A stretch of 64,000 bases of DNA, from contig JAAVHZ010000016.1 in assembly GCA_014799465.1 (NCBI GenBank), positions 1 to 64,000 on the forward strand, read 5' to 3'. Position numbers and translations under genes: made by a program. Origin of the DNA: Lachnospiraceae bacterium (GTDB taxonomy: Bacteria; Bacillota; Clostridia; Lachnospirales; Lachnospiraceae). The notes under the pieces were generated by a model. That model was not told where the DNA came from. It saw only the letters and a program-made list of their open reading frames with translations, and made no database searches. This document shows positions 35,906 to 45,794 of this stretch, in pieces. Position 1 is the first letter of the stretch. Each line of letters starts with the position of its first letter.

Positions 35906-37210
35906 ATGAATGATATAATATCAAAGTTAATTATATATGGAGATTTGCCGGAAGAATCAATACTTGTCCGGCTTGCAGATGTATGCAGACAGTTAAAGTC
36001 GGATGAATTTAAAAAGGATGAACTGGTAACTACTGTATATAAGCAGGTGAAAAAACTCCTGATAACAGCTACAGAGTATGGGTTTGATAAAAATCTGTGG
36101 CACAATTATCTTACATTTTTGCTTATTACTGATGAAAATCCATTTAGTATAACGTGTGAGAAAGTGGGAGCTAATGATGGAAGCGTAAATTATTTTGCGA
36201 AAAATGATTTTAAAGAGTTCAAGGAATTGTTTGACTATGACTTTTCAGACATGGAAGAGAAACTTTCCATAGATTGTTTCAGCATACTGTCAAATTACAA
36301 GGCTATAGGAAAGCCTGAGCTTATGTATAATAAAAATGTAAGTGAAAAGGTTATTGCACTTAGTGAAAAATTGGAAAATGCTGCAGATGAGAATGAGTTT
36401 TTTGAATATATTACAACATTTTATAAAGATTATGGAGTGGGAATGTTTGGACTGAATAAGGCTTTCAGAATCAGTTCAGAAAAATCAGGTAAGGTTATAT
36501 TTAATGCTATTAACAATATGGACAAGGTAATGTTAGATGACCTGATTGGATATGAGATTCAGAAGAAAAAACTTATTGATAATACGGAGGCATTTGTTGA
36601 AGGCAAAAAGGCTAATAATGTACTGTTGTTTGGTGACAGTGGTACAGGAAAGTCTACAAGTATTAAGGCAATAGTTAATGAATACTATGACAGAGGACTT
36701 AGAATGATTGAAATATATAAACATCAGTTTAAGGATTTGTCAAATGTGATTGCACAGATAAAAAATAGGAATTACAGGTTCATTATCTATATGGATGATT
36801 TATCATTTGAAGAATTTGAGACGGAATATAAGTTTTTAAAGGCAGTTATAGAAGGCGGAGTAGAGACTAAGCCTGAAAATATACTTATATATGCAACATC
36901 CAACAGAAGGCATTTGATTAAAGAAACATGGAATGACAGAAATGATGTGGAACAGGATAATGGAATGCATCGTTCTGATACTATGGAAGAAAAGCTGTCA
37001 TTAGTAAATAGGTTTGGTGTTACGATTAATTACTCAAAGCCGTCCCAGAAAGAATACTTCAATATAGCGATACAGCTTGCAAGAAGAGCCGGAATCGAAA
37101 TATCAGATGAGGAAATATGCAGGGAAGCCAATAAGTGGGAATTAAGCCATGGCGGAATATCAGGAAGAACTGCACAACAGTTTGTTAATTATCTTCTATG
37201 TCAGGTATAA
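35906..37210 (+). CDS. AAA+ ATPase of the DUF815 family
   Basis: 434 residues. A helical N-terminal part of about 200 residues precedes an AAA+ core: [21 protein letters not shown], Walker [12 protein letters not shown] (about 247), Walker B-like [13 protein letters not shown], sensor YATSNRRHL, and an arginine-finger region [18 protein letters not shown]. This is the DUF815 (YihX-unrelated) P-loop family, whose role is not established. AAAGGGTGAT precedes the ATG. The stop overlaps possible upstream starts of the dehydrogenase gene. Confidence 0.8.
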   Translation: MNDIISKLIIYGDLPEESILVRLADVCRQLKSDEFKKDELVTTVYKQVKKLLITATEYGFDKNLWHNYLTFLLITDENPFSITCEKVGANDGSVNYFAKNDFKEFKELFDYDFSDMEEKLSIDCFSILSNYKAIGKPELMYNKNVSEKVIALSEKLENAADENEFFEYITTFYKDYGVGMFGLNKAFRISSEKSGKVIFNAINNMDKVMLDDLIGYEIQKKKLIDNTEAFVEGKKANNVLLFGDSGTGKSTSIKAIVNEYYDRGLRMIEIYKHQFKDLSNVIAQIKNRNYRFIIYMDDLSFEEFETEYKFLKAVIEGGVETKPENILIYATSNRRHLIKETWNDRNDVEQDNGMHRSDTMEEKLSLVNRFGVTINYSKPSQKEYFNIAIQLARRAGIEISDEEICREANKWELSHGGISGRTAQQFVNYLLCQV

Positions 37211-37242
37211 AATGTGAAAATATAGAAAGGAATATGATTAAG

Positions 37243-38310
37243 ATGAATAGATTCAGGCTGCCTTACTGTATGACAGTGGAGGAGGGGATATTTGAAAGAG
37301 TTGACGAGGTTATATCAGGATATATTCCCGGGATTAATATGCAGAAGGCGATAATAGTAACGGAAGAAAATCTGAAAAATATATTTCCGGACTGTCTGGA
37401 TGAAATATCAAGAGACTTTAAGAACAGTGAAGTTTTTCTTGTAGACAAGAGTTCATATGATGATGCGGTGGATTTGGGGAAATATATATGCATGAATGAT
37501 ATACAGGTCGTTATAGGGTTTGGAGGAGGAATGGTGCTGGATATGGCTAAGTTTGCGGCTTTTATCAGTAAGACCACATATATCAGCCTTCCAACCACAC
37601 TAAGCAACGACAGTATTGCTTCTCCATTTGCCGTATTGGGTACTGATGATGGTACACGTAAGACGTTTGGATGTAAGATACCATCATGTATAATAGTAGA
37701 TGTGGATGTGATAATGAATACACCTGAAGATCAGTTGAAATCCGGTATAGGCGATACCATTTCAAAATATACGGCATTGTATGATTGGAAATTATCATGT
37801 GCAGCTAAGAATACAAAACTTGATGATTTTGCATATATGATATCGGAAATGGCACTTAATTCGGTATGTTACCATGAAAACAAATCATTAAAAAGCAAAA
37901 GTTTTATAAGGACGCTTACGGAAGCACTTGTAATGGGAGGACTGGCGATGGAGATAGCAGGTTCTTCAAGACCAAGCAGTGGTTCAGAGCATTTGTTTTG
38001 TCATTCATTAGAGGAAAATCATAAAGAGATTAAAATATCACATGGTATAGCTGTTGCTATGGGCAGTGTGGCAGCAAGTATATTTCAAGGCAGGGATGAG
38101 AAAAAGCTTGTAAATATACTTAATGCGTATGATATAGATTATAATCCTATGAATTATGGTATTACCAAAGGTATATTTATAGATGCATGGCAGAGGGCGG
38201 AAGCTACAAGAAAGAACCGCATCACTATTTTAAGCGAGACGGTTCTGAATTCTGAATGGCTCAGTGAAATATATGACAGAATGACGGATAAAGAGCTGTA
38301 TAAGATTTAA
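37243..38310 (+). CDS. sn-Glycerol-1-phosphate dehydrogenase-like protein (AraM/EgsA family)
   Basis: About 355 residues of the iron-containing-alcohol-dehydrogenase fold. Features: VVIGFGGGMVLDMAKFAAF (NAD-binding glycine turn), SLPTTLSNDSIASPFAVL (family hallmark), GIGDTISKYTA with the first metal Asp, and SGSEHLFCHSLEE plus ISHGIAVAMG with the metal histidines. Members such as Bacillus AraM reduce dihydroxyacetone phosphate to sn-glycerol-1-phosphate, the archaeal lipid backbone stereoisomer. Start is uncertain: ATG 37243 fits the family's beginning; ATGs at 37234 and 37198 are alternatives. It is probably co-transcribed with the DUF815 gene. Confidence 0.78.
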   Translation: MNRFRLPYCMTVEEGIFERVDEVISGYIPGINMQKAIIVTEENLKNIFPDCLDEISRDFKNSEVFLVDKSSYDDAVDLGKYICMNDIQVVIGFGGGMVLDMAKFAAFISKTTYISLPTTLSNDSIASPFAVLGTDDGTRKTFGCKIPSCIIVDVDVIMNTPEDQLKSGIGDTISKYTALYDWKLSCAAKNTKLDDFAYMISEMALNSVCYHENKSLKSKSFIRTLTEALVMGGLAMEIAGSSRPSSGSEHLFCHSLEENHKEIKISHGIAVAMGSVAASIFQGRDEKKLVNILNAYDIDYNPMNYGITKGIFIDAWQRAEATRKNRITILSETVLNSEWLSEIYDRMTDKELYKI

Positions 38311-38343
38311 GATACCTGATGTTCAAACTGAAAAATTGAATCA

Positions 38344-38733
38344 TTATTGCTTAAATAAATCTATTACCATATGGATAAGCCATCTTATACCTGCAAATAT
38401 TATAAACATAAACATAAATCCCAATAATCCGGATGCGATATCGGCAAATTCCATATTTCCGGTACCGGTTACTTTCTGACCTATTTCGATGGCAAATGTT
38501 ATGACTATAATAACAGTAAAAACATATATCCATGCTATAACAAGCACATGATTTTTACTAAGCCATTTGAATAATGGATATACAATAAACAGCATCAACA
38601 TTCCAAGAATACCTATAACTACGAAATGAAGTTGTTTATCATCCATAACGTTTTCGTAACTGTCATTCAGGGATAATATTTTATTATGTATTTGGGCAAT
38701 AATCTCTACTATAATATACAAAAAATCTTTCAT
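38344..38733 (-). CDS. VanZ-like membrane protein
   Basis: 129 residues with four TM helices. Residues DDKQLHFVVIGILGML (with the Asp-Lys-x-x-H-F signature) and AIEIGQKVTGTGNMEFADIASGLLGFM (EIxQ ... D near a glycine-rich helix) match the VanZ-like fold. VanZ confers teicoplanin tolerance in enterococci, but most family members have no known role. No clear terminator separates it from the convergent dehydrogenase gene, 33 nt away. Confidence 0.75.
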   Translation of the reverse strand: MKDFLYIIVEIIAQIHNKILSLNDSYENVMDDKQLHFVVIGILGMLMLFIVYPLFKWLSKNHVLVIAWIYVFTVIIVITFAIEIGQKVTGTGNMEFADIASGLLGFMFMFIIFAGIRWLIHMVIDLFKQ

Positions 38734-38842
38734 TTTAATAAAACCTTTCTGGTGTATATAATATCAGAATGAGTATATAAACAAAAAACAAATTTGTCAA
38801 TATACATTACAGTGTCTTTCAAGTACAGAAGTGGAGGAAATA

Positions 38843-40216
38843 ATGTCAGAGAACAATAACATATTAGGTACGGCACCGATAGGAAGTCTTTTGAAAAAGT
38901 TTGCCATACCAAGCATTATAGCAATGTTGGTAAGTGCTTTATACAATATAGTAGACCAGTTTTTTATAGGGCAAAGTGTGGGAGCACTTGGAAACGCCGC
39001 TACAAATGTTGCGTTTCCACTTAGTACGTCATGTGTAGCAATAGCTTTGCTGCTGGGGATAGGAGGAGCGTCTGCATTTAATCTGGAGATAGGGGCCGGA
39101 CATGGAAAAAAGGCAGTACATTATATAGGAAATGCAATAACATGGCTGATAGCATTAGGAGTTATATTATGTGTGATTGTACAGATATTTTTAACTCCTA
39201 TGCTAAAATTTTTTGGCTCGCCTGATAATGTACTTGGCTATGCAGAAACATATACATCCATTACGTCATTTGGATTTCCGTTTCTTATACTTGCTACCGG
39301 AGGCGGACACCTTATCAGGGCAGACGGAAGCCCTAAGTATACGATGCTCTGTAATCTTTCAGGGGCAATAATAAATACTATATTAGATCCTATACTTATA
39401 TTCGGATTTAATATGGGTATGGCAGGGGCGGCAATAGCAACAATAGTAGGGCAGATATTTTCCGGAATGCTTGCAATATACTATTTTATGCATTTTAAGA
39501 CCGAAAAATTAACAGGCAGGCATTTAATACCACAATGGAAATATATGGGAAGAATTATAGCTTTGGGAGCATCTCCATTTTTTAACCAGATAGCTATGAT
39601 GATTGTACAGATTGTAATGAACAAATCCCTTACCCATTATGGAAATATGTCTTCATATGGAGGAGATATACCTCTTGCATGTGCAGGTATAATTACAAAA
39701 GTCAGTATGGTGTTCTTTTCGGTAATAATAGGAATATCACAAGGATTGCAGCCGATAGTAAGCTTTAATTATGGAGCAGGCAAATATAAACGTGTAAAGG
39801 ATGCAGTATTTTTGGCAATGAAGTCAGGAATGATAATATCTGTTATTGCATTTTTAATGTTTTGGTTCGCACCGAGGCAGATTATATCTTTGTTTGGTTC
39901 AGGTACGAAAAAGTATTATGAGTTTGCAACATCATATTTCAGAATATTTTTGTTCTTTACATTTATAAACTTTGTACAGCCTATTGCATCTAATTTCTTT
40001 ACGGCAATAGGAAAACCATATAAAGGAATATTTTTATCGCTTACAAGGCAGATAATATTTTTACTTCCATTAATACTTATACTGCCTTTGTTTATGGGAA
40101 TCGATGGAATAATGTATGCCGGTCCGTGTGCGGATTTGGTGGCAGGAGTTATTGCCATGGTAATGACTTATATGGAGGTAAGTAAATTTAATCAAAAAAA
40201 GATTAAGAATGAATAG
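38843..40216 (+). CDS. MATE-family multidrug/Na+ antiporter
   Basis: 457 residues, 12 TM helices in two related halves. Typical NorM/DinF features: a starting segment LLKKFAIPSIIAMLVSALYNIVDQFFIGQ, glycine-rich TM loops, RADGSPKYTMLCNLSGAIINTILDPILIF and IGISQGLQPIVSFNYGAGKYKR. It exports cationic compounds using a Na+ or H+ gradient. GGAGG lies 5 nt before ATG 38843. The patatin gene follows after 25 nt and is probably in the same transcript. Confidence 0.9.
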   Translation: MSENNNILGTAPIGSLLKKFAIPSIIAMLVSALYNIVDQFFIGQSVGALGNAATNVAFPLSTSCVAIALLLGIGGASAFNLEIGAGHGKKAVHYIGNAITWLIALGVILCVIVQIFLTPMLKFFGSPDNVLGYAETYTSITSFGFPFLILATGGGHLIRADGSPKYTMLCNLSGAIINTILDPILIFGFNMGMAGAAIATIVGQIFSGMLAIYYFMHFKTEKLTGRHLIPQWKYMGRIIALGASPFFNQIAMMIVQIVMNKSLTHYGNMSSYGGDIPLACAGIITKVSMVFFSVIIGISQGLQPIVSFNYGAGKYKRVKDAVFLAMKSGMIISVIAFLMFWFAPRQIISLFGSGTKKYYEFATSYFRIFLFFTFINFVQPIASNFFTAIGKPYKGIFLSLTRQIIFLLPLILILPLFMGIDGIMYAGPCADLVAGVIAMVMTYMEVSKFNQKKIKNE

Positions 40217-40241
40217 ACTATATATAACGGGAGGTATGAAA

Positions 40242-41162
40242 ATGATAGAGACTGATAAAAAATGGGGACTGGTACTTGCCGGCGGTGGTGGAAAAGGGGC
40301 ATATCAGGTAGGAGTAATGCGGGCTATAAGAGAAAAACTTCCCGGTATAGATATTGCTGCCATATCAGGAAGCAGTGTAGGAAGTCTTAATATGGTGCTG
40401 TTCCAACAGGAAGACCAGATTTTGTCGGAGGAGATATGGAGCAATATTACTCCGGGACAGTTTTTACACACAGAATTACATATGTTTGATTTTAAAGATG
40501 GTATAATGACGAGAGATGGGCTGCTTAGCATTATTGATAACAAAATAAATCTTGATAAAATTACACACAGCCATCGTACACTTTATGCCACAGTATCAAA
40601 ATATACATCAGAAGATAGTATGTTAGCACAGGCGGAATATTTAAAACTGAACGGATGCAGTAAAGATAAAATAAAAGATATATTACTGGCATCATCAGCA
40701 ATTCCATATATATATGAATCGGTAGTCATAGATGGGGTAAAGTACAGAGATGGAGGACTTGCGGATAATCTTCCCATAGAGCCTTTATATGATATGGGCA
40801 TAAGGAATATGATAGTGATTGCTTTGTCACCTGATACCATTCTGAAAGAACATAGATTTCCGGGTACAGAATTTATGTATATAAAGCCGGGAAGGTCGCT
40901 GGGGGATATTTTCGGCGGAACATTGGATTTTAGCGGATATAACGCAGCTGTACGCATGAAAATGGGATATTTGGATGGAATAAGGGAGATAGAGTTTTAT
41001 GGTAAGGATGAAAATGATGCAGAATTTCAAATTATAAAACAGGAGAGGCAGAGACTTGAATATGAACAGTTCAGTCTTGAGAACAGGGTATCAAATATAC
41101 AAAATGGCATAAATAGAAATATGGATAATATACTTAAATATTTAAAAAGTTATGTTCCATAA
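40242..41162 (+). CDS. Patatin-like phospholipase
   Basis: 306 residues. Oxyanion hole LAGGGGKGAYQVG (about 12-24), nucleophile elbow GSSVG with Ser (about 47-51), and the catalytic Asp in DGGLADN (about 170) complete the Ser-Asp dyad. The rest includes DFKDGIMTRDGL and a helical C-terminus. Patatin enzymes hydrolyse acyl esters of phospholipids. GGGAGG lies 7 nt before ATG 40242. Its 3' end overlaps the convergent HAD gene by 29 nt. Confidence 0.88.
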   Translation: MIETDKKWGLVLAGGGGKGAYQVGVMRAIREKLPGIDIAAISGSSVGSLNMVLFQQEDQILSEEIWSNITPGQFLHTELHMFDFKDGIMTRDGLLSIIDNKINLDKITHSHRTLYATVSKYTSEDSMLAQAEYLKLNGCSKDKIKDILLASSAIPYIYESVVIDGVKYRDGGLADNLPIEPLYDMGIRNMIVIALSPDTILKEHRFPGTEFMYIKPGRSLGDIFGGTLDFSGYNAAVRMKMGYLDGIREIEFYGKDENDAEFQIIKQERQRLEYEQFSLENRVSNIQNGINRNMDNILKYLKSYVP

Positions 41163-41913
41163 ATTTTGCTACTCCGTCATTTTCATTTGTATCAGTTATA
41201 TAATCAGCTGCATTTTTGACTTCAGCTATTGCATTTGCAACGGCAATACCATAACCGCACTCAGATATCATATCAATATCATTTATATCATCGCCGAATA
41301 CGGCAACTTTGTTAAGTGAAATGTTTAATCTGAGTGTAAGTTCTTTTATTGCATTTACTTTCCCTGCATTATTAGAAATAAATGCATATCTGTTTTCGTT
41401 TCTATATGTTATCATACGGCATCCGGTTAAAGATACAATGTCTGCAGCAAGCTCCGGTCTGAAACATTCCATTACGATTTTAAATGGAGGTTTAGATAAA
41501 GGTTTATCAAAGTCACAAGTAAAAGATGGACTTTCATATGTATTTGGAGATGCAGAATTAAGGGAAGCAAATTTTCTGAATATACCATCATCATTGACAA
41601 CAGAAATGTAACCATCAGGATTTTCTTTTTTTATAATATTAAGTATTTCATTAGCAGAATTAAGTTCCATGTAGAATCCATGTAAGAGTTTTTCGTTATG
41701 GAAAATCATTGTACCATCATTTGTAATCTGATAGTCAGGAAGAATCTGACTGATAAATGGCTGAATACCTGTTATATATCTTGCCGTAGCGACGGAAGTC
41801 ATAATACCATAATCTTTACATTTCATAAAAACTTCAGCAGAATAGTCAGAAATAGTTTTATCATTTCTAAGCAATGTATTATCCAAATCTGTTACAACTA
41901 ATTTAATATTCAT
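41134..41913 (-). CDS. HAD-superfamily (Cof-type) phosphatase, paralogue
   Basis: 259 residues on the minus strand. Motifs: DLDNTLL (nucleophile), VATARYITG and GDDINDIDMI (Mg site), C2-type cap in the middle. It is closely parallel to the protein at 23945-24721, including TDGT/NDGT and VANAIAEVKNAADYIT. AAAAGGAGG lies 5 nt before the chosen ATG (41913); the longer frame starts without such a site. Substrate not known. Confidence 0.88.
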   Translation of the reverse strand: MNIKLVVTDLDNTLLRNDKTISDYSAEVFMKCKDYGIMTSVATARYITGIQPFISQILPDYQITNDGTMIFHNEKLLHGFYMELNSANEILNIIKKENPDGYISVVNDDGIFRKFASLNSASPNTYESPSFTCDFDKPLSKPPFKIVMECFRPELAADIVSLTGCRMITYRNENRYAFISNNAGKVNAIKELTLRLNISLNKVAVFGDDINDIDMISECGYGIAVANAIAEVKNAADYITDTNENDGVAKFMEHNFLNI

Positions 41914-42011
41914 TTTTACCTCCTTTTCAGCCTTAAATTTTATTTTCACACTTGAATGAAATATGATTTTTTTCTGCATACTAAGTGTATATCAGGAAAG
42001 GAGAAATTTCA

Positions 42012-42326
42012 ATGGGAATAGTAAAAATAAGTGATGAAAAAGATTTTGAAAATCAGGTAATTAATACAGAAGGAAGGGTGATGGTGGACTTCTATGCGGA
42101 CTGGTGCGGACCATGTAAAATGATGTCTGAGGTCATAGAAAAGGTGGCAGTAGAAAAGCCGGAACTAAAGGTATGTAAGATAAACATAGATGATAACCGA
42201 GATGTAGCGTCAAAGTATGATGTTATGAGTATTCCTACAGTTATGGTCTTTCAAAACGGTACACAGGTCAGTAAATCTATAGGTTCAAAAACAAAGGCAA
42301 GGCTTATACAGGAACTGGGCATATAA
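42012..42326 (+). CDS. trxA: Thioredoxin
   Basis: 104 residues. Active site WCGPC in VDFYADWCGPCKMM (about 25-35), cis-proline in MSIPTVMVF, and the usual length. It reduces disulfides in cytoplasmic proteins. AAAGGAG lies 8 nt before ATG. No thioredoxin reductase lies near. A promoter for the next gene starts just after its stop, so it is probably its own transcript. Confidence 0.92.
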   Translation: MGIVKISDEKDFENQVINTEGRVMVDFYADWCGPCKMMSEVIEKVAVEKPELKVCKINIDDNRDVASKYDVMSIPTVMVFQNGTQVSKSIGSKTKARLIQELGI

Positions 42327-42334
42327 ATAAGATT

Positions 42335-42362
42335 TTGCAAATGAGGCTAACTATGCTATAAT
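42335..42362 (+). promoter_or_regulatory. Promoter of the citrate synthase-lgt operon
   Basis: TTGCAA (42335-42340), 16-nt spacer, TATAAT (42357-42362). It has the same form as the promoters at 3480 and 8884. Confidence 0.65.
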
Positions 42363-42410
42363 AAACACTTGATAAAACAGACTGATATACAAGGAGGCAT
42401 GGTGATAAAA

Positions 42411-43754
42411 ATGGCAGAAAAGGAACTAAAGTTATATGATTCATTTCTTAAGAATAATCAAATAGACAATAAATATTATGATAAATATCAGGTGAAAAGA
42501 GGATTAAGGAATCAGGATGGTACCGGAGTGATGGCCGGTGTAACTAATATCTGCAATGTTCATGGTTACATTGTTAATGAGGGAGAAAAAGAGCCGGATG
42601 AGGGAGAACTTACATTTAGAGGTTACAGTATTAAGGAACTGATAAATAATGTTGAAAATGAAAAACGGTTTGGGTATGAAGAAATAGTATATCTATTGTT
42701 GTCCGGTGAACTTCCAGACAAAGAACAGCTTAAACAGTTTAATTCTTTAATAGATGAAAACAGGCAGCTTCCAAATGATTTTTTTGGAGACATGATATTA
42801 AAGGCACCTTCATTAAATATTATGAATAAGCTGTCACGTTCAGTACTATCCTTATATTCTTATGATGACTGTCCTGATATGATTACGCCAAAGCATGAGA
42901 TAGATACGGCAATATCTGTTATATCAAAACTTCCTGTTATAATGGTACTTGCATATTATGTGAAGCAGTCGGTATATTGCGGTGAATCAATGATAATGCA
43001 TCCGGTAATACAGGGTCAGTCAACTGCGGAAACAATATTATCAACACTTCGCAAGGACAGACAGTTTACAGATGAGGAGGCAAAAATACTTGATGTAGTA
43101 CTTATGCTTCATGCAGAACATGGTGGTGGAAATAACTCTACATTTTCATGCAGGGTATTGTCATCATCGGGAACAGATCCATATTCAGCATATGCAGCAG
43201 CAATAGGTTCACTTAAAGGACCAAAGCATGGCGGTGCAAATCACAAAGTATCAGCAATGCAAAGGTTTATAAGAGATACGGTTAAGAACTGGAACAGCGA
43301 CGGAGAGATAATTGACTGCCTTAGAAAGATCGTAAATAAAGAGGCATTTGACAAGACCGGGCTTATCTATGGAATGGGTCATGCAGTATACACATTATCA
43401 GACCCAAGGGCATTAATACTAAAGTCTAATGCAGAAAAAATGGCAAGAGGCACCGAATTTGAGGCTGAATTAAAACTTATTAAAAAAGTAGAAGAGCTGT
43501 CACCAATGGTATTTAAAGAGGTGAAAGGTGATTCAAAGATTATATGTGCCAATGTGGATATGTATAGCGGATTCGTCTATAAGATGCTTGGTATACCTGA
43601 AGATTTATACACACCTTTATTTGCCGTATCAAGGATGGCGGGATGGAGTGCACATCGTTTTGAAGAACTGGTTTCCGGCAGGAGAATTATAAGACCGGCA
43701 TATAAGTCTGTAACGGGACGAAAAGAATACATAAGTATAGACGATAGGAAATAA
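42411..43754 (+). CDS. Citrate synthase
   Basis: About 447 residues. Condenses acetyl-CoA and oxaloacetate. Active-site segments: LHAEHGGGNNSTF, GPKHGGANHKVSAM (His region), YGMGHAVYTLSDPRA (second His) and ICANVDMYSGFVYKMLG (catalytic Asp), then FAVSRMAGWSAHR. In the anaerobic lineage it likely feeds glutamate synthesis via an incomplete TCA branch, an inference. Start is not certain: AAGGAGG at 42391-42397 would also fit GTG 42402. lgt follows 22 nt later. Confidence 0.93.
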   Translation: MAEKELKLYDSFLKNNQIDNKYYDKYQVKRGLRNQDGTGVMAGVTNICNVHGYIVNEGEKEPDEGELTFRGYSIKELINNVENEKRFGYEEIVYLLLSGELPDKEQLKQFNSLIDENRQLPNDFFGDMILKAPSLNIMNKLSRSVLSLYSYDDCPDMITPKHEIDTAISVISKLPVIMVLAYYVKQSVYCGESMIMHPVIQGQSTAETILSTLRKDRQFTDEEAKILDVVLMLHAEHGGGNNSTFSCRVLSSSGTDPYSAYAAAIGSLKGPKHGGANHKVSAMQRFIRDTVKNWNSDGEIIDCLRKIVNKEAFDKTGLIYGMGHAVYTLSDPRALILKSNAEKMARGTEFEAELKLIKKVEELSPMVFKEVKGDSKIICANVDMYSGFVYKMLGIPEDLYTPLFAVSRMAGWSAHRFEELVSGRRIIRPAYKSVTGRKEYISIDDRK

Positions 43755-43776
43755 TCGTAAAAGGCGGAGGAAACAT

Positions 43777-44526
43777 ATGTATAATGATATAAATATAGGG
43801 CCTGTAACAATTCATATGTATGGTATCATGATAACCATAGGGGTTATTGTGGCATATATCTTGTGTGAGTACAGAGCTAAAAAGAGAGAACTGGACAGTG
43901 ATATAATATTTGGTATATTATGGTGTACAATGGTAGGAGGTGTAATTGGTTCAAGGTTTTTGTATTACATTGTGAGCATAAAGGATATTATGGATGACAT
44001 TTCACTAATCTGGAATTTTTCTACCGGATTTGTAGTATATGGATTTATAATCGGTGGTGTAGTATCAAGTTACATATACTGTAGAATAAAAAAAGTGTCC
44101 GCAGCAAAGTATTTTGACCTTATAATGCCTGAAGTTGCTTTGGCACAGGGAATCGGAAGGATAGGATGCTTTTTTGCGGGGTGCTGCTATGGAAGGCAGA
44201 CAGATTCAGTATTCGGAATTGCATTTAAACATTCGGACTACGCACCAAATGGAGTAAAACTTATACCTACACAGCTTATATCAAGTGCAGGAGATTTTAT
44301 AATAGCAGGTATACTGTTCCTGTATGCAGAAAAAGAAAGACCGGATGCATGTGTAGGGGCATTATATATGATTCTGTATGGATTAGGAAGATTCCTGGTA
44401 GAATTTTTAAGAAATGATTACAGGGGGAATATAGGAATCCTGTCTACTTCCCAGTTAATATCTGTTATTGTGTTTGCAGCGGGAATAGTGTTATTTATTA
44501 AAAAGAAACAAAAAAAGAGTGCATAA
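43777..44526 (+). CDS. lgt: Prolipoprotein diacylglyceryl transferase (Lgt), paralogue 1
   Basis: 249 residues, seven TM helices. Lgt transfers a diacylglyceryl group to the lipobox Cys of prolipoproteins. Visible: IHMYGIMITIG at the start, YGFIIGGV where HGGLIG-type is usual, the signature GRIGCFFAGCCYGR with the essential Arg, and GLGRFLVEFLRND with the second Arg. The cysteine-rich form of the signature occurs in Clostridia. It follows citrate synthase by 22 nt. A second copy lies at 52762-53547; the two may act in different cell stages. Confidence 0.88.
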   Translation: MYNDINIGPVTIHMYGIMITIGVIVAYILCEYRAKKRELDSDIIFGILWCTMVGGVIGSRFLYYIVSIKDIMDDISLIWNFSTGFVVYGFIIGGVVSSYIYCRIKKVSAAKYFDLIMPEVALAQGIGRIGCFFAGCCYGRQTDSVFGIAFKHSDYAPNGVKLIPTQLISSAGDFIIAGILFLYAEKERPDACVGALYMILYGLGRFLVEFLRNDYRGNIGILSTSQLISVIVFAAGIVLFIKKKQKKSA

Positions 44527-44578
44527 TTGCTTCGTAGTAATGTTGTAAAAAAGATGTAGTTTTAAATACTATTTTATA

Positions 44579-44607
44579 TTGACAATATGTCTATAATGCC
44601 TTAATAT
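44579..44607 (+). promoter_or_regulatory. Promoter of the NMO-like gene
   Basis: TTGACA (44579-44584), 17-nt spacer, TAATAT (44602-44607), about 45 nt upstream of the start. Confidence 0.6.
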
Positions 44608-44651
44608 AAAAATAGTTTGAATATCAAAATATTTTTATATGGAGGAATACT

Positions 44652-45713
44652 ATGTTACCGGAACTTAGAATTGGAGATAAAACAGTCACACTGCCTATAA
44701 TACAAGGTGGAATGGGAGTAGGAGTAAGTAGGTCAGGACTTGCAGGTGCAGTAGCAAAAGAAGGTGGTATAGGAATAATATCTACGGCACAGATAGGATA
44801 TGATGAGGAAGGATTTGAACAAAATCCGGCAGAGTGTAATCTGAAAGCCATAAATAAACATATTAAAAAGGCAAAAGACATTGCAGGCGGGAACGGAATG
44901 GTCGGAGTTAATGTAATGGTGGCATTGAAACATTATAAAGAGCATGTAAAAGAGGCTGTAAAAGCAGGTGCGGATGTGATAATATGCGGTGCAGGACTGC
45001 CTGTTGATTTACCGGAACTTGTAAAAGAAGAAACATCTAAAATAGCACCTATTGTATCATCAGCAAGGGCAAGCAGTATAATACTTAAGATGTGGGATCA
45101 TAAATATAAGAGAACGGCTGATTTTCTGGTTGTAGAAGGACCGATGGCAGGTGGGCATCTTGGATATAGCAGGGAGCAGCTTTCTGAATTGGACAATTAC
45201 AATTTTGATGAAGAAATTAAAAAAATTATTGATAGTAAGAAGCAATATGAAGAGAAGTATAATTGCAGTATTCCGGTTATAGTAGGAGGAGGTATATTTG
45301 ACCATAAAGATATAGAGCATGTTTTATCGCTGGGGGCAGATGGTGTACAGATGGCAACACGTTTCGTGGTTACGGAAGAATGTGATGCAGACATTTTGTA
45401 TAAACAGGCATATTTGAATGCAAAGGCAGAAGATATAGACATAGTAGTAAGTCCTGTTGGCATGCCGGGACGTGCTGTGCATAATAAGTTTATAGAAAGT
45501 GTAGAAAATGGAAGAAAAGCTATATCCAAATGTTATCAATGCCTTGAAAAGTGTAATCCTGCGAATGTGCCATATTGTATTACAAAGGCACTTACTGATG
45601 CGGTAAGGGGAAATGTTGATGAAGGACTAATTTTCTGTGGCTCTAACGCAGACAGAATCAACAGTATAACTACGGTACATCAGCTTATGCTTGAACTGGC
45701 AGGAGAAAATTAA
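44652..45713 (+). CDS. Nitronate monooxygenase / FabK-like flavoprotein
   Basis: 353-residue TIM-barrel FMN enzyme. Motifs: PIIQGGMGVGVS (N-terminal FMN strand), GVNVMVAL, GADVIICGAGLP, VEGPMAGGHLGY with the His of the active site, PVIVGGGIFDHKDI, and GADGVQMATRFVVTEEC. A cysteine-rich C-terminal part (CYQCLEKCNPANVPYC) is typical for Clostridial members. It may oxidise nitronates or act as an enoyl reductase; the context does not tell. It has its own promoter. Confidence 0.85.
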   Translation: MLPELRIGDKTVTLPIIQGGMGVGVSRSGLAGAVAKEGGIGIISTAQIGYDEEGFEQNPAECNLKAINKHIKKAKDIAGGNGMVGVNVMVALKHYKEHVKEAVKAGADVIICGAGLPVDLPELVKEETSKIAPIVSSARASSIILKMWDHKYKRTADFLVVEGPMAGGHLGYSREQLSELDNYNFDEEIKKIIDSKKQYEEKYNCSIPVIVGGGIFDHKDIEHVLSLGADGVQMATRFVVTEECDADILYKQAYLNAKAEDIDIVVSPVGMPGRAVHNKFIESVENGRKAISKCYQCLEKCNPANVPYCITKALTDAVRGNVDEGLIFCGSNADRINSITTVHQLMLELAGEN

Positions 45714-45794
45714 ATATATCAGGTTAAAGAAGGCATAGTATTAAATGGAAATACATATATTTTATTAAAGATAACAGACCTTATCGAGGGAAGT

